Below, in pieces: positions 1 to 9,668 of a stretch of 64,000 bases of DNA. Each line of letters opens with the position of its first letter. The first letter of the stretch is position 1. The notes beneath the pieces are model-generated. The model was not told the DNA's origin. It did not search any database and saw nothing but the letters and a program-made list of their open reading frames with translations. Location of the stretch: assembly GCF_015706575.1 (NCBI RefSeq), contig NW_024037051.1, forward strand, positions 16,573,153 through 16,637,152. Direction: 5' to 3'. The position numbers and the translations under genes are program-made. Source of the stretch: Patiria miniata (Eukaryota > Echinodermata > Asteroidea > Valvatida > Asterinidae).

Positions 1-7
1 CCTCACA

Positions 8-1078
8 CTTGAAACGGAGCGATTTATAGACTTTGGAGAATTGTAAGGTCAGAGAATCAGACCAGCAGGCTTGTACCCCTTCACATGTGTGTAATCAAAT
101 GCAAAGAAAACGCGGAATAACTAATTATGAAATATTAGGAACAGTTTTTGAAGAAGAAAAAACAGTTTTCTCCAACGCTGGTAAAAACGATTTTACAGGA
201 TGCTTCAGACTGTCATTCGCTAACAATCCAGTAACGTAATTCGTGATAATTTGGTCTTTTCGTTTTGTGATGTTTGCAAATGTTGTATCTTCCCTTTAAA
301 AAAATTAAAATAAAACCGACACCACCTCTTGGCCTCCATTTGACTAGGTACCTGAAGCAGTCCATGACACAGTTCAACAGCAGCTCGGATTTGATGATCC
401 AACGACTGCAGAGCAAGGCAGACGGCGCTACACAGGTCACATTACTGGATGAACTCAATAAAGTCACGCTGGATGTCATTGCTAAGGTATAGCCAGTCCA
501 AATCCAAGTAGAAATGTTCAATTCTGCCAATTGGGATTTAATCGAGTATTATGTTGCTAACTGATATTTGTTGTTGAAGTGGAAGAAATTCTAAATGGGT
601 CATTCTATAAAGTTAGGATCTGACGTGTGACCTTTTTTCTGTCGCTGTTACCGTGGTACTCCATTAAGAAGACTTAAATTTGTTTTAATGCTATGCTTGA
701 AAATGCACCTTTGTGACCCCTTTAACTTCATTGTCAATTTTCGTTTTTGCCATTTTGAAAGGTATTTTCTTGCCGTTTTGGTGTATATGCTAATGCAAAT
801 TTCCGTATTCATGAGCAAAAGTGTGATGTCTTTCAGCTATTTCAGCGCAAAAAGTTGCAAGAATTTTGGATGGTTTGCTGTCATATATTTCTTTTCTTTG
901 GTTATTTGTCGTTGTGTCAGTAAGCCAATGAGCAATCCTTTCTCAGATGTTTTTGTATATTTAGTTATTCCACACTTTCTTTGCAGTTGATTACACACCT
1001 GTGAAGGGGTATGAGACAGCTAGACTGATTCTCTGAACTTACAATCCCCCAAAGTCTATAAATCGCTCCGTTTCATCT
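8..1078. repeat. Inverted repeat pair (arms about 8-127 and 957-1078) around CYP46 exon
   Basis: Both arms carry GAAACGGAGCGATTTATAGA followed by CTTTGG, a TGTAAG..CAGAGAATCAG block, TACCCCTTCACA and GGAATAACTA, in opposite orientation. The span includes a genuine exon, so it is more likely two inserted copies of one element in opposite directions than one transposon. Between them only exon 348-486 and A+T-rich DNA are visible. A GGGTCATTCTATAAAG motif at about 595 also occurs at about 51994. Confidence 0.7.
348..486 (+). CDS. CYP46A1: CYP46-like exon 1 of those visible
   Basis: Acceptor ...ttgactag before 348 and donor aag|gtatag after 486. It reads YLKQSMTQFNSSSDLM then LQSKADG and LDVIAK, which matches the region before the P450 E helix (human ILEAKADG ... 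MDILAK). The first base completes a codon begun in the upstream exon. The exon lies between two inverted repeat arms at about 8-127 and 957-1078. Confidence 0.9.
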
Positions 1079-4000
1079 TAAGTGCAGTCAGGGAACCAGA
1101 CTACAAGAACATGATTGGTTTTCTTGGTTTTTCCAGCATCTACAACCCCAAAACGTGAAACAAGTCAGTTTAACAATATTTGCTATATCATACTTATCCT
1201 CCAAATCCATTTATCTCTGAAAATTGCAGCAACAGCAAATGTTGTACATTCCCTTTAATGTACGTGGCATACAATGTATATCTTTCCTAGGTGTCCTTCA
1301 GTTGTGAGCTGGACATCATGGTGGATGGACTGTCTCCGTTCACGGACGCTGTGCGTGTAACTCTTGATGCATTGGGGAACTTAAGTAGAGCACCATGGTT
1401 TGAGGTATTCACTTAAATATTCCAGTCACAAGTAAATAACAAGTCCAGACACAAGTAAATAACAAGTCCAGACACAAGTAACTCACAGGTCCAGACACAA
1501 GTAAATCACAAGTCCAGACACAAGTAAATTACAAATATAATAATCGGCCTTTAACCCCATGCGTACGGGAAGCGGTCATGGCTGCGGCCGCTAATCCTCA
1601 TTGGAATGCAGTTGCCAGCTGTGCTATGCCGTGGCACACGGCTAGTGGGTAGTTCCACAGCTGCTGCTTTTGTGCAGTCCCGCTACCACACAAAGGCTGT
1701 GCAGTCATGCGGGCCACTTGCTCTATGTGTGGAGGAATGTCCCCATTACACCCCGTCCTTAAGGGGTTAAGAACGCTCTTATTAGTAAACTTAATCACAG
1801 CGCTTACAGTATTATTATTACCCCTGATCATTGGGCCAATTAAACATTCCAAATACCATCTCAGCTCCCTGGGGACTTTACAGCTGGATGCTGCCTGTTA
1901 GGCGCAAGCAAGCTAATTCAATAACAGTAACCATCTCTGCCCTCACAGGTACCTATTTACTTCTGGGTGGAGAGAAGCAATGAGTGACAAAGTGCCTTGC
2001 TCAAGGGCACACGCACCATGACCCCGGCTGGACTCGAACCCACAACCCGCAGCTTTACCCACAGACCACGAATCCAGTGCCCTTAACACGAGGCCACAGC
2101 ACTCCACAAGTCCAGACACAAGTACATCACAAGTCCAGACACAAGTAAATCACAAGTCCAAACACAAGTAAATCACAAGTCCAGACACAAGTAAATCTTA
2201 AGTCCAGACTCAAGTAAATCACAAGTCCAACCACAAGTCCCGTCAAAAGTCCAGACACAAAGTAAATTTCAAGTACACTCACAAGTAAATGAAGAAGTAC
2301 AGTCACAAGTAAATCACACGCCATTTCACAAATCCAGTCACAAGAAAGTCACTTCAGAAGTCACCTTGTTTATAGTACTGCAAATGCTTGACCATGCTTG
2401 TAAGCAAGGACCTACTGAGTCAGAAGAACAAATTTCAAATCCAATCTTGGATCATGACTGATGTGTACCGGTACACCATGCAATTTCTTTACCGTTAAAA
2501 ACAACTTACAATGCTCCGTTATGAATTGAAGAAATATTCCCACATTTTTCACGTTTCTACAGTACAGCCCTGTGAAAGCTGACAGAGATAAGCGCAAGCA
2601 GATCCGGGATAGCTGCAAGCTGCTACGCCAATTTGGCGAGAAATGCATCCGTGAGCGTCTGGCGGCCGTCCAGCGAGGCGACGAGGTACCAGCTGATTCC
2701 CTGACCTACATCATCAACGCGACGGGACAGCTCACGCATGATTGCTACAGCGTGGAGAACATGGTGGACGACTTTGTTACCTTCTTTGTCGCAGGTATGG
2801 CCTGCAACAAAATCTAATCAATTCATCACCGACACCACGAAGTAACACTCTACCGTGTTAAACCATATTTTTTTTCGATTTCCAGTTTTTTGGATTTTTA
2901 AACATTATTCATCAAGGCCTACTATTGCACGAAGTTTCAAAGCTTCAAGAGCTTTACTTTAATAATTACGCTAAGTATCCATGGCAACTTTTGCGCAAAA
3001 GTGACAATTTTCGTTTTCACGAAGTAACACTCAAGTTCCATTTACCACTCTGCACAAATGCGAGCAAAAACGTTTTCACGAAGTAACACTCTTGTTGTTT
3101 GGGCGCGCGCGTGCTGACCTCCGTTTCCACGAAGTAACGCTCTTCTAGTGTTGTAATACATTAAAGCGTGCTACTTCGTGAAAACGAAATTTTACAGTTT
3201 CGCAGCTTTTTTGGTTTCACGAACTAGCACTCATCTTTTTTCTCTTATTTCTTGTTGTTTTAATACACAAACGGGTCAAAAACAGCAAATTTAATAACAT
3301 CAATACATCAAGTGTCTACAACGAGAAACTCAACTGAAAATACTCTGTAGTTTTGACGCAAAGTGTTGTTCTAGAAGGCGTTCAACTTTAGATGCCGTTT
3401 TCTCCGATTGCTAATTTTTACCGGTATGTACATGAGTGTTACTTCGTGGTATCGGTGACGAATTTGTACTTGTACCAAGGACCACCCCTTAAAAAAAAAA
3501 TTCATGAAAATCCGTCCAGAATTTTTTGGGTTATCCTGTTCACAGACAAACACACTAACCGACCAACCAACACACAAACCGACGTCGGTGAAAACATAAC
3601 CTACTTAGCAGAAATAATAAGAGCAAATGTACTTCTTTTAGCTGGTACGAGTATGAGCACATTCGTTGGAGTATAACTGCAAGTAGGAGTATTAATTTTT
3701 TTAATTAAGTACGAGTACAAGTACTTAGACACTGCTGTTCACTGTTTTTCCTTATAGGCCAAGAAACCACAGCCAACCTTTTGACCAGCTGTATGCTGGA
3801 GCTTTTCCACAACCAGCCAGAAGTGTTGTACAGGTAATGAATTTTAATGTTTGTCAAAACCAAAACTGCTTACACACCTTAATCTAGGAAAAAAAGGATG
3901 CATCCAGAATCCATATCATTCAGTCATCTCGCAGTTTCGAAAAATATGTTTGTACGTGACGTGACGCAATGCAACGGAGATAACGGGTGAGCGCATATAG

Positions 4001-7000
4001 GGCATGTAGTCTTTCAAATATGTGCGCAGTATGCTCCGAATAGTACGCTCTGAATAGCCGGTCAGCGTCGTTTACGTATTCCTCACGGCCAGGGGTTAGT
4101 GAATGAACTGCGCCCATGGAGTCGAGGCTGCCTCGATTATTACAAATGCTAACTCGATTTGTAATAAAAAAAATAATAATCCATTTTATTTAATATTCAT
4201 TTGCTGTTTTAGATAACAAGACGGCCCCATCAGAATGAAATCTGCAATTCTTAAGAGCTCTGTTCACGTACTTATTAGTTAAATATAACCATATGATTAA
4301 AAATTAATGACCATGGAAATACAAAATAAGTCTGGACTAAACAATTAAGATGCAAGTAATACAGGGTGAGTAAAAAAAAAACGAAACCCAAATGTCCGGA
4401 CCGTTTTTGTAGTGAAGTTCTGCATGTAGCACTTTCAAAATCTAGGATATGAGAGCCCAATTCATAAGCTTTCGTTTAGTACAAGAAGCATTCGAATCAC
4501 TTATGTACTTTTCAAGTTACGGAGTTTTAAACACAGCCGCCGTTTTAAGGTTCTGTCCACGGATCACAAAAAAAGTTCAGTGTTCTCTCAGCAACTAGAG
4601 AAAACAAATCACATAGGGATGTGTGTGAATTGTTTTCGTTTTGCTGAAAGAATACACACCTTTTGTGTGATCCGTGGACAGAACTTTAAAACGGTGGTTG
4701 CGTTTAAAACTCTGTAACTTGAAAAGGACATGTGTGATTTGAATGATTCTTGTACTAAAAGAAAGCTTATGAATTGGGCTTTCATATCCGAGATTTTGAA
4801 AGTATTACATGCAGAACTTCACTAAAACAATTGTCCCGACATTTGGGTTTCGTTTTTTTTTTTTACTCACCCTGTACATGTGAAAGGGAGAAGTAAAACT
4901 GGAAACTTTGCTTTTCAAAAATAATAAAAACTAAATTAATAGTCAGGTGCTCTCTAACCAACTTGCATCTTTTGTATGCTCCAGATTGAAGAACGAAGTG
5001 GAGAGTGTGATAGGGGACAAGAGTGACGTTGCATTTGAAGACCTACCCAAGCTGGAATACATGGCTGCGGTAAGTTCAGATCACTAATCTGTAAAGCTAT
5101 CGGCAGTGGAAATGTCCTTCCACGGGAATATCAAGACCAATCTGAGAATGCTGTCAATTCTATCACGAAGGCCCCCTTCAGTGGCCGAAGCATTGTGCTA
5201 GCTATTGTTCAGATAATCCGTCACAGGGCAGTTTCTTTGTACAGTAGCGTGCTCATAGGTTTCTCAACTGAAAGGAGGCCTCGTTAAAGTGTCACTGCAT
5301 CACGTGTTCGGATTCGTCCACAGTCCCCGTAAGGAGCAAACACTACCAATCCAGTAGCCGATTTCATGAAACTGGCATAACGTCTCCTTGTGGCATAAGT
5401 CTGGCATAATGTCTCCTGGGTGGCATGGGTGGCTTGTGCGTAAAGCGCTCGCCTCTCACCAAGGTGACCACGGTTCGAATCCTGGCCGCGGATCACATGT
5501 GAGTAGAGTTGTGCGTTGGTTCTCTCCTGTGCCACGAGGGTTTTTCTCCAGGCCCTCCGGTTCCCCCCCCCCCCCCCCGGAAAAATCAAACACTTTCGAT
5601 TTCAGGCTGTGCTCCGTGGTCATATATGGGTCGATGTGACTGGCAGCCATAGGCACCTTTACGTGCCAGCGGCCCGACCACGTTGTAGCCACGTTGTAGT
5701 AAGGATGATTAGCCTCCCAAATTATTATTATAGTTATTATTATTATTATTATTTAAGTCCACTTGATAAGCTTTAAACTTGTAATGGTGCTTATTTCACA
5801 TTTCTGATCGAAATGACGTCACAGTTTCTAAAGTGGTCTCCACTTTGCTGGTGCGCACGGAGTCGCGTACGATTTGCATGCTAGGATATATCAGACGTTC
5901 ATTCGTGTGGCTCTGCACACGTGAATGTCTGCTCCTCAGACTAGACAAAAGACACCCCCACTAGCAATTTCACTTCAAAGTCTCTGGTCTTACTTGACCT
6001 TGCCAGGAATCCTTTTCTTTTCTTATACAGGTTTTGAAGGAGAGTTTGCGCCTTTTCCCACCAGCTGGGGGTACTGTCCGTCAGACAGCCGAAGAATGCT
6101 ACATAAATGGCCAACGGATCCCTGCTGGTGCCACTACATTGGTAGGTACCAAGACGTACACGCACCTTACATTGTATGTCCTCACTTTAAAACATTAACA
6201 CCTGTACTACATTTTATTACACTGTAGTACTTTGAATTACACTGTATTACATTGTAATACAGTGTATTACATTGTATTACACTGTATTACACTGTATCAC
6301 ATTGTATTACACTGTATTACATTGTATTACACTGTATTACACTGTATCACATTGTATTACACTGCATTACACTGTATTACACTGTATTACATTGTATTAC
6401 ACTGTATTACACTGTATCACATTGTATTACACTGTATCACATTGTATTACACTGTATTACATTGTATTACACTGTATTACATAGTATTAGATTGTATTAC
6501 ATTGTATTACATTGTATTACACTGTATTACATAGTATTAGATTGTATTAGATTGTATCACATTGTATTACACTGTATTACATTGTATTACATTGTATTAC
6601 ACTGTATTACATTGTTCCCTGATGAATCCATAAAACCACAGAGTGTTGGGGCGGTTTGGGTGCTACAGAGAAAGTAAGTTTGGGGTGCTACAGAGAAAGT
6701 TTGTGATGATAAAGAAAAACCTCTGGAATGATGAATCATTCATGGCAACATTATTATGTACCATTTTTGTACCACCATCTCCAACATATATGCCTTTTGG
6801 CGCACTGTTCACAGCGACAGCGCACTCTAGCTTCTTTTATGGGGTGCTGTGGTCCAATGATTACGGTGTTCGACTCGTGTGGCGTGGTACATGGGTTCGA
6901 ATCCTGACCGTGGGACATGGTGCTTGTGCTCCTGAGCAAGGCACTTTACCATTATTGCTTCGTCCTTCGGATGGGATGTAAAATAACCCAGTAACACTTA

Positions 7001-9668
7001 TTGCTAAGAGAAGGGGTTTGCCCCGGTGTTTCTGGCAGTGGCTGCAATATGCGCCGCAGCACCTTGTAAACCCTTATAAGGTGCTACATAATGGGTCTCA
7101 TATTTCTCATAAACTTCATTTACCTTTCTTTAATAATAGACATAATTTCCAGCGCCTTGAGTACCTAATTGTTGGTAGATACGTGCACTATATAAGACTC
7201 CGGCATTATTATTATTGTTTTTTTGATACACCCCGTATAACGTACTGACTGAGACCAACAGCAAGAAATTGACACCGAAAATGAACTTTTGGTTTTATTT
7301 TATGTAGGTGTCCATTTACGTCATCGGACGCATGGAGGAACACTACAAAGATGCCACAGTGTTTGACCCGGACCGCTTCATGCAGCAAGATGAACAGTGA
7401 GTGTCGTAGCGCCCTCTGTTGGCATCAATCAGACAGTGACAGGCAACTAATCAAACACAACTTTTCACTGGACAGAGATCAGACTTTCCAACCACTGTTT
7501 TTTTTTTTACAAAAACTAGTTCAACTTATATGAAGACTGTTTTTCTCAAACATTTAAATAGCAATACAACTTGAAATAGTACAAATGTTTTCAATCCTTG
7601 AAGGTAGGATGTAGCATTTGTCATTTGCTTCTTTTTTTTTCGTTTTAAGCAACAAATGTGCTCAAAATCTCAAGATAGTTGCTTAACAATTAAACTAACA
7701 TGATGAAGTTTTAGCTCTGTGAATGTTTTATTTCTTTGAGAAAATACAATATTCTGGATCTCATTTTCAAATTGAAAGTCATATTTTGAATTGCGCCCTC
7801 TCGTGACACCATCCTGAAATCAGCATTGGGACATGATTCTCATTCAGTCGATTGTAGCTACATCATGCGTCACACACTGAACCGACACATTCTAGAAACT
7901 GCACGTTCGTGTGTCAACGCTTGCAGTTTCACAGATTTGCCCAGTTAAAAATCAAATGTGATGCGATCAAGCTACATGAGTCGTTTGTCGACCCTGGTCA
8001 AAGAATGTTTTATTACATATTTGAAAAGAGCACAATCTCAGCATTACTGCCTCGAAACCGCATGCTGATACCATCTTTAGTTAAACAATTATGGGAGTTG
8101 GAACACCAAGAGATGTGATGTGATTAAGTGGCCCTATTTTGGCCTGTATCTCCAAATAAAAATTCCCAACAAACGACTCATTTAGCTTGATCGCATTACA
8201 AATGCATACAGAATTTTCCAAAAATGTGTTACTTGACACATCATTGGAAATGACCTTTGGCTTCTTTTATAGTTTTCTTCCAAATGACGGCATCCCAGAA
8301 AGAATAATTTCACAGGGAGTTTAGTGGCATTACTATCTTTAAACCAAGTAAGCTTTTATGCAATAATGTGGTCGGTTACTTTTTTGAATAGCTGCAAATG
8401 GTCCACTCCACCTTTAAACATTCCCAAATCACTTACAGAATGGACAAGTAAATTGTTAAATTTTGACACCATTTTATTTCCAACTTATCTCTTTCCTTGT
8501 TCCCTCTGCAGTGTTCTCTTTACATTTCTTCCCTTCTCCCTGGGCCCAAGGATGTGCATCGGCAAGAATTTTGCACTGGTAAGATTTTCTTCTCAAATTA
8601 ACAAACTTAGGTTACTTAAAGTCAAGGAAAGAGATTTAAAGATAAAATGTTTTACAAGAAGAGACTGGTTCTTAAAGGGCCCATGTAATGGATTTTTTTT
8701 TCAAAATGCAATCCTTGAAACGTGTACCTTTGTGTTCCATTTATGTGTAACTGTATTTGTAATCTTCATATTGCCATTTTAAGGGCATTGTGGTGCATTT
8801 TTCATTCTTGTTGTGGCAAATATTACTTGTTATGTGAACGTAGTATAGCCGAGCTTACGCATGAAGTCAGAAGCAAGCTTGTGCCCGTTAGCAGATGCCA
8901 TTTATTTCCCAGCAGTCCTAACCATCGCAATTCCTCTTTTTTTGAGAATGAAGCTAACCTGGTATAAGATGGAATTTTGCGTCGGGGTGATATAAATCAA
9001 ATTAGGTTTTTGCCCTTCACCGACATTTAAACAATGTATACTCAGTGTGTTACCTCCCGAGCGAAAGTTGGAAAAAATCAATCGGGTGGGACTCAAACCC
9101 ACGACCTCCTGCTTTCTAGTGCAGATGTCTTACCATTCGACCACCGAGCTAACGGGATCGGTTGGCTGGTTCGAATCTGATGTTCATAGCAGCGGGTACC
9201 GCATAAACTATTATAAGATGGAATTTTGCGTCGGGGTGATATAAATCAAATTAGGTTTTTGCCCTTCACTAACGTTTAAACACTGTATACTCAGTGTGTT
9301 ACCTCCCGAGTGAAAGTTGGAAGAATCACTCGGGTGGGACTCAAACCCACGACCTCCTGCTTACCTGGTGCTATGATTTCATTGGAAGCTTGAAATGACA
9401 TGTATTATTTTCTTTTAATCAAGCAGGCATTTCCATAATGTTTCAGCAGTTTAGTTTTCGAATGTTTGCAAATGGTATACAATTCCTTCAGAAGAAATGT
9501 AAATTATTTCTTTTGTTTCCTCAGATTGAGGCCAAAGTTCTGCTGTGTAAACTCCTGACCAACTTTGACTTCAGCCTGGTTCCGGACCAGTCATTTGACA
9601 TGGCCACCATTGGAACATTGCGTCCAAAAGATGGCTGTAAAGTCACGCTCAAACCAAAGAGTACTTAG
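348..9668 (+). CDS. CYP46A1: Cytochrome P450, CYP46A1-like (cholesterol 24-hydroxylase type), 3' nine exons, 5' partial
   Basis: Spliced gene, join(348..486, 1291..1404, 2563..2794, 3758..3833, 4985..5069, 6031..6141, 7308..7396, 8512..8578, 9525..9668). The exons give 351 residues with phase kept at every junction. Seen in order: an EVPADSLT stretch followed by DDFVTFFVAG, the I-helix AGQETTAN (split over exons 3 and 4), ExxR as KESLR (exon 6), PDRF (exon 7), and the haem loop FSLGPRMCIG with the ligand cysteine (exon 8). Residue order and length match the C-terminal 350 or so residues of vertebrate CYP46A1, which is about 500 long, so the membrane anchor and first ~150 residues lie upstream of the window. 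CYP46A1 is an ER-bound haem monooxygenase that 24-hydroxylates cholesterol using electrons from P450 reductase; the substrate here is inferred only. The usual I-helix His/Asp is Gln. The P450 assignment is very sure; CYP46 rather than a sister family is likely but not proven. Confidence 0.93.
1291..1404 (+). CDS. CYP46A1: CYP46-like exon 2 of those visible
   Basis: Acceptor tctttcctag and donor gag|gtattc; 38 codons, phase 0 at both ends. It starts VSFSCELDIM, the counterpart of AAFGMETSM in human CYP46A1. A 23-bp minisatellite begins about 18 bases after its donor. Confidence 0.9.
1422..2345. repeat. 23-bp minisatellite (AGTCCAGACACAAGTAAATC type), split by a SINE
   Basis: Tandem units of about 23 bases containing AAGTCCAGACACAAGTAAAT occupy 1422-1533 and 2105-2345. 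The gap between the two blocks is filled by a SINE-like element, so the array was probably continuous before that insertion. It starts close after the donor of exon 1291-1404. Confidence 0.85.
1536..2104 (-). mobile_element. tRNA-derived SINE, minus strand
   Basis: Read on the minus strand, a tRNA-like head starts near 2104 with A-box-like TGGCCTCGTG and B-box GGTTCGAGTCC. The phrase GAGCAAGGCACTTTG follows, then a long body and an ATT-rich 3' part. The head plus GAGCAAGGCACTTT also occurs at 6841. Confidence 0.75.
2563..2794 (+). CDS. CYP46A1: CYP46-like exon 3 of those visible
   Basis: Acceptor gtttctacag and donor gcag|gtatgg. It encodes the G-H region (RDKRKQIRDSCKLLRQFG, RGDEVPADSLT) and the start of the I helix, DDFVTFFVAG. 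The final Gly codon is split with the next exon. Confidence 0.95.
2827..3457. mobile_element. TIR element with repeated CACGAAGTAACACTC motif
   Basis: Ends are an inverted pair: CACCGACACCACGAAGTAAC at 2827 and its near-complement ending at 3457. Inside, CACGAAGTAACACTC or close variants recur near 3020, 3075, 3125 and 3220 (direct) and 3172 (inverted). No coding capacity. Probably a non-autonomous DNA transposon; no clear target duplication seen, so the superfamily is unknown. Confidence 0.65.
3470..3605 (+). mobile_element. LINE-like 3' tail fragment (RTE-style, uncertain)
   Basis: Contains GAAAATCCGTCCAGAATTTT, GGGTTATCCTGTTCACA, a C/A-rich ACAAACACACTAACCGACC stretch and GAAAACATAACCT. 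This resembles 3' ends of RTE-type non-LTR elements common in marine invertebrates. Recognised by style only. Confidence 0.45.
3758..3833 (+). CDS. CYP46A1: CYP46-like exon 4 of those visible (I helix)
   Basis: Acceptor ccttatag and donor cag|gtaatg. The exon completes AGQETTAN, the oxygen-activation groove of P450s (AGxETT/S), and continues LLTSCMLELFHNQPEVLYR. Its size of 76 bases fits the flanking phases. Confidence 0.95.
4362..4874. mobile_element. Fold-back MITE with TA duplication (Tc1/mariner type)
   Basis: The 513-bp block is almost wholly an inverted repeat: left arm 4362 to about 4570, right arm about 4665 to 4874. It begins CAGGGTGAGTAAAAAA and ends in the complement. It is flanked by TA on both sides (4360-4361, 4875-4876), as expected for Tc1/mariner insertion. 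No transposase frame. Confidence 0.85.
4985..5069 (+). CDS. CYP46A1: CYP46-like exon 5 of those visible
   Basis: Acceptor tatgctccag and donor gcg|gtaagt. It encodes LKNEVESVIGDKSD then FEDLPKLEYMAA, the J helix and start of the K helix, matching human LQAEVDEVIG ... DFEDLGRLQYLSQ. It ends in phase 0. Confidence 0.95.
5417..5755 (+). mobile_element. tRNA-derived SINE with ATT tail
   Basis: Head with A-box-like TGGCTTGTGCG and B-box GGTTCGAATCC, a body holding a poly-C tract at about 5564-5578, then CCACGTTGTAG and a 3' tail of ATT repeats. Lies in the intron after exon 4985-5069. Confidence 0.75.
6031..6141 (+). CDS. CYP46A1: CYP46-like exon 6 of those visible (ExxR)
   Basis: Acceptor ttcttatacag and donor ttg|gtaggt; 37 codons. 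It carries VLKESLRLFPPAGGTVRQ, where E and R of KESLR form the invariant K-helix ExxR pair. A 10-bp minisatellite starts about 80 bases downstream in the next intron. Confidence 0.96.
6222..6616. repeat. 10-bp minisatellite (TGTATTACAC/TGTATTACAT)
   Basis: About 39 units of ATTACACTGT or ATTACATTGT in direct tandem, with scattered variants ATAGTATTAG and TGTATCAC. It gives long overlapping open frames of Tyr/Leu/His/Cys/Ile/Thr repeats that are not genes. It starts 80 bases after the donor at 6142. Confidence 0.95.
6841..7217 (+). mobile_element. tRNA-derived SINE with GCGCCTTGAG...TATATAAG..ATT 3' end
   Basis: Head GGGGTGCTGTGGTCCAATGA with B-box GGTTCGAATCC, then GAGCAAGGCACTTTACC, CTTCGTCCTTCGGATGGGA, CAGCGCCTTGAGTACC, CACTATATAAGACTCC and an ATT repeat tail. 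This layout is a common SINE class of invertebrate deuterostomes. Confidence 0.85.
7308..7396 (+). CDS. CYP46A1: CYP46-like exon 7 of those visible (PDRF)
   Basis: Acceptor ttttatgtag and donor aca|gtgagt. It encodes VSIYVIGRMEEHYKDA and FDPDRF, the PERF-type motif that packs against ExxR. It ends with two bases of a His codon completed by the next exon. Confidence 0.95.
7953..8204. repeat. Inverted repeat, about 37-base arms
   Basis: Left arm 7953-7990 holds GATGCGATCAAGCTACATGA; right arm 8168-8204 is its near-complement (GACTCATTTAGCTTGATCGC). No clear duplication; probably part of a degraded MITE in the intron before the haem-loop exon. Confidence 0.6.
8512..8578 (+). CDS. CYP46A1: CYP46-like exon 8 of those visible (haem-binding loop)
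   Basis: Acceptor ttccctctgcag and donor ctg|gtaaga. It encodes LPFSLGPRMCIGKNFAL, a complete FxxGxRxCxG haem-thiolate signature. The linker before it is a few residues shorter than in human CYP46A1. Confidence 0.96.
8964..9362 (-). mobile_element. tRNA-related SINE-like dimer with ACCTGGT target duplication
   Basis: Two tandem units, 8964-9212 and 9213-9362 (second truncated), both starting ATAAGATGGAATTTTGCGTC. On the minus strand each holds a tRNA-like stretch: TAGCTCGGTGGTCGAATGGT, AGCAGGAGGTCGTGGGTTTG and AGTCCCACCCGA. The pair is flanked by ACCTGGT at 8957-8963 and 9363-9369. The tRNA-like part is not a usable tRNA gene here because it continues into SINE body on both sides. Confidence 0.75.
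9525..9668 (+). CDS. CYP46A1: CYP46-like terminal coding exon
   Basis: Acceptor gtttcctcag. It encodes IEAKVLLCKLLTNFDF then LVPDQSF and TLRPKDG, and ends VTLKPKST with TAG at 9666-9668. This is the L helix and C-terminal strands of the P450 fold; the end corresponds to the human sequence shortly before its proline-rich tail, which is absent here. Confidence 0.95.
   Translation: MEAKVLLCKLLTNFDFSLVPDQSFDMATIGTLRPKDGCKVTLKPKST

Noticed and set aside
6232..6677. Overlapping open frames with Tyr/Leu/His/Cys/Ile/Thr repeats
   Set aside because: They are translations of the 10-bp minisatellite; no splice sites or domain.
8324..8782. 152-residue frame around the haem-loop exon taken as a separate gene
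   Set aside because: Only 8512-8578 is coding, as one P450 exon; the rest is intron read-through.
9084..9160. tRNA-like sequence on the minus strand
   Set aside because: It is the head of a repeated SINE-like unit with copies at 9320 and 11190, not an independent tRNA gene.
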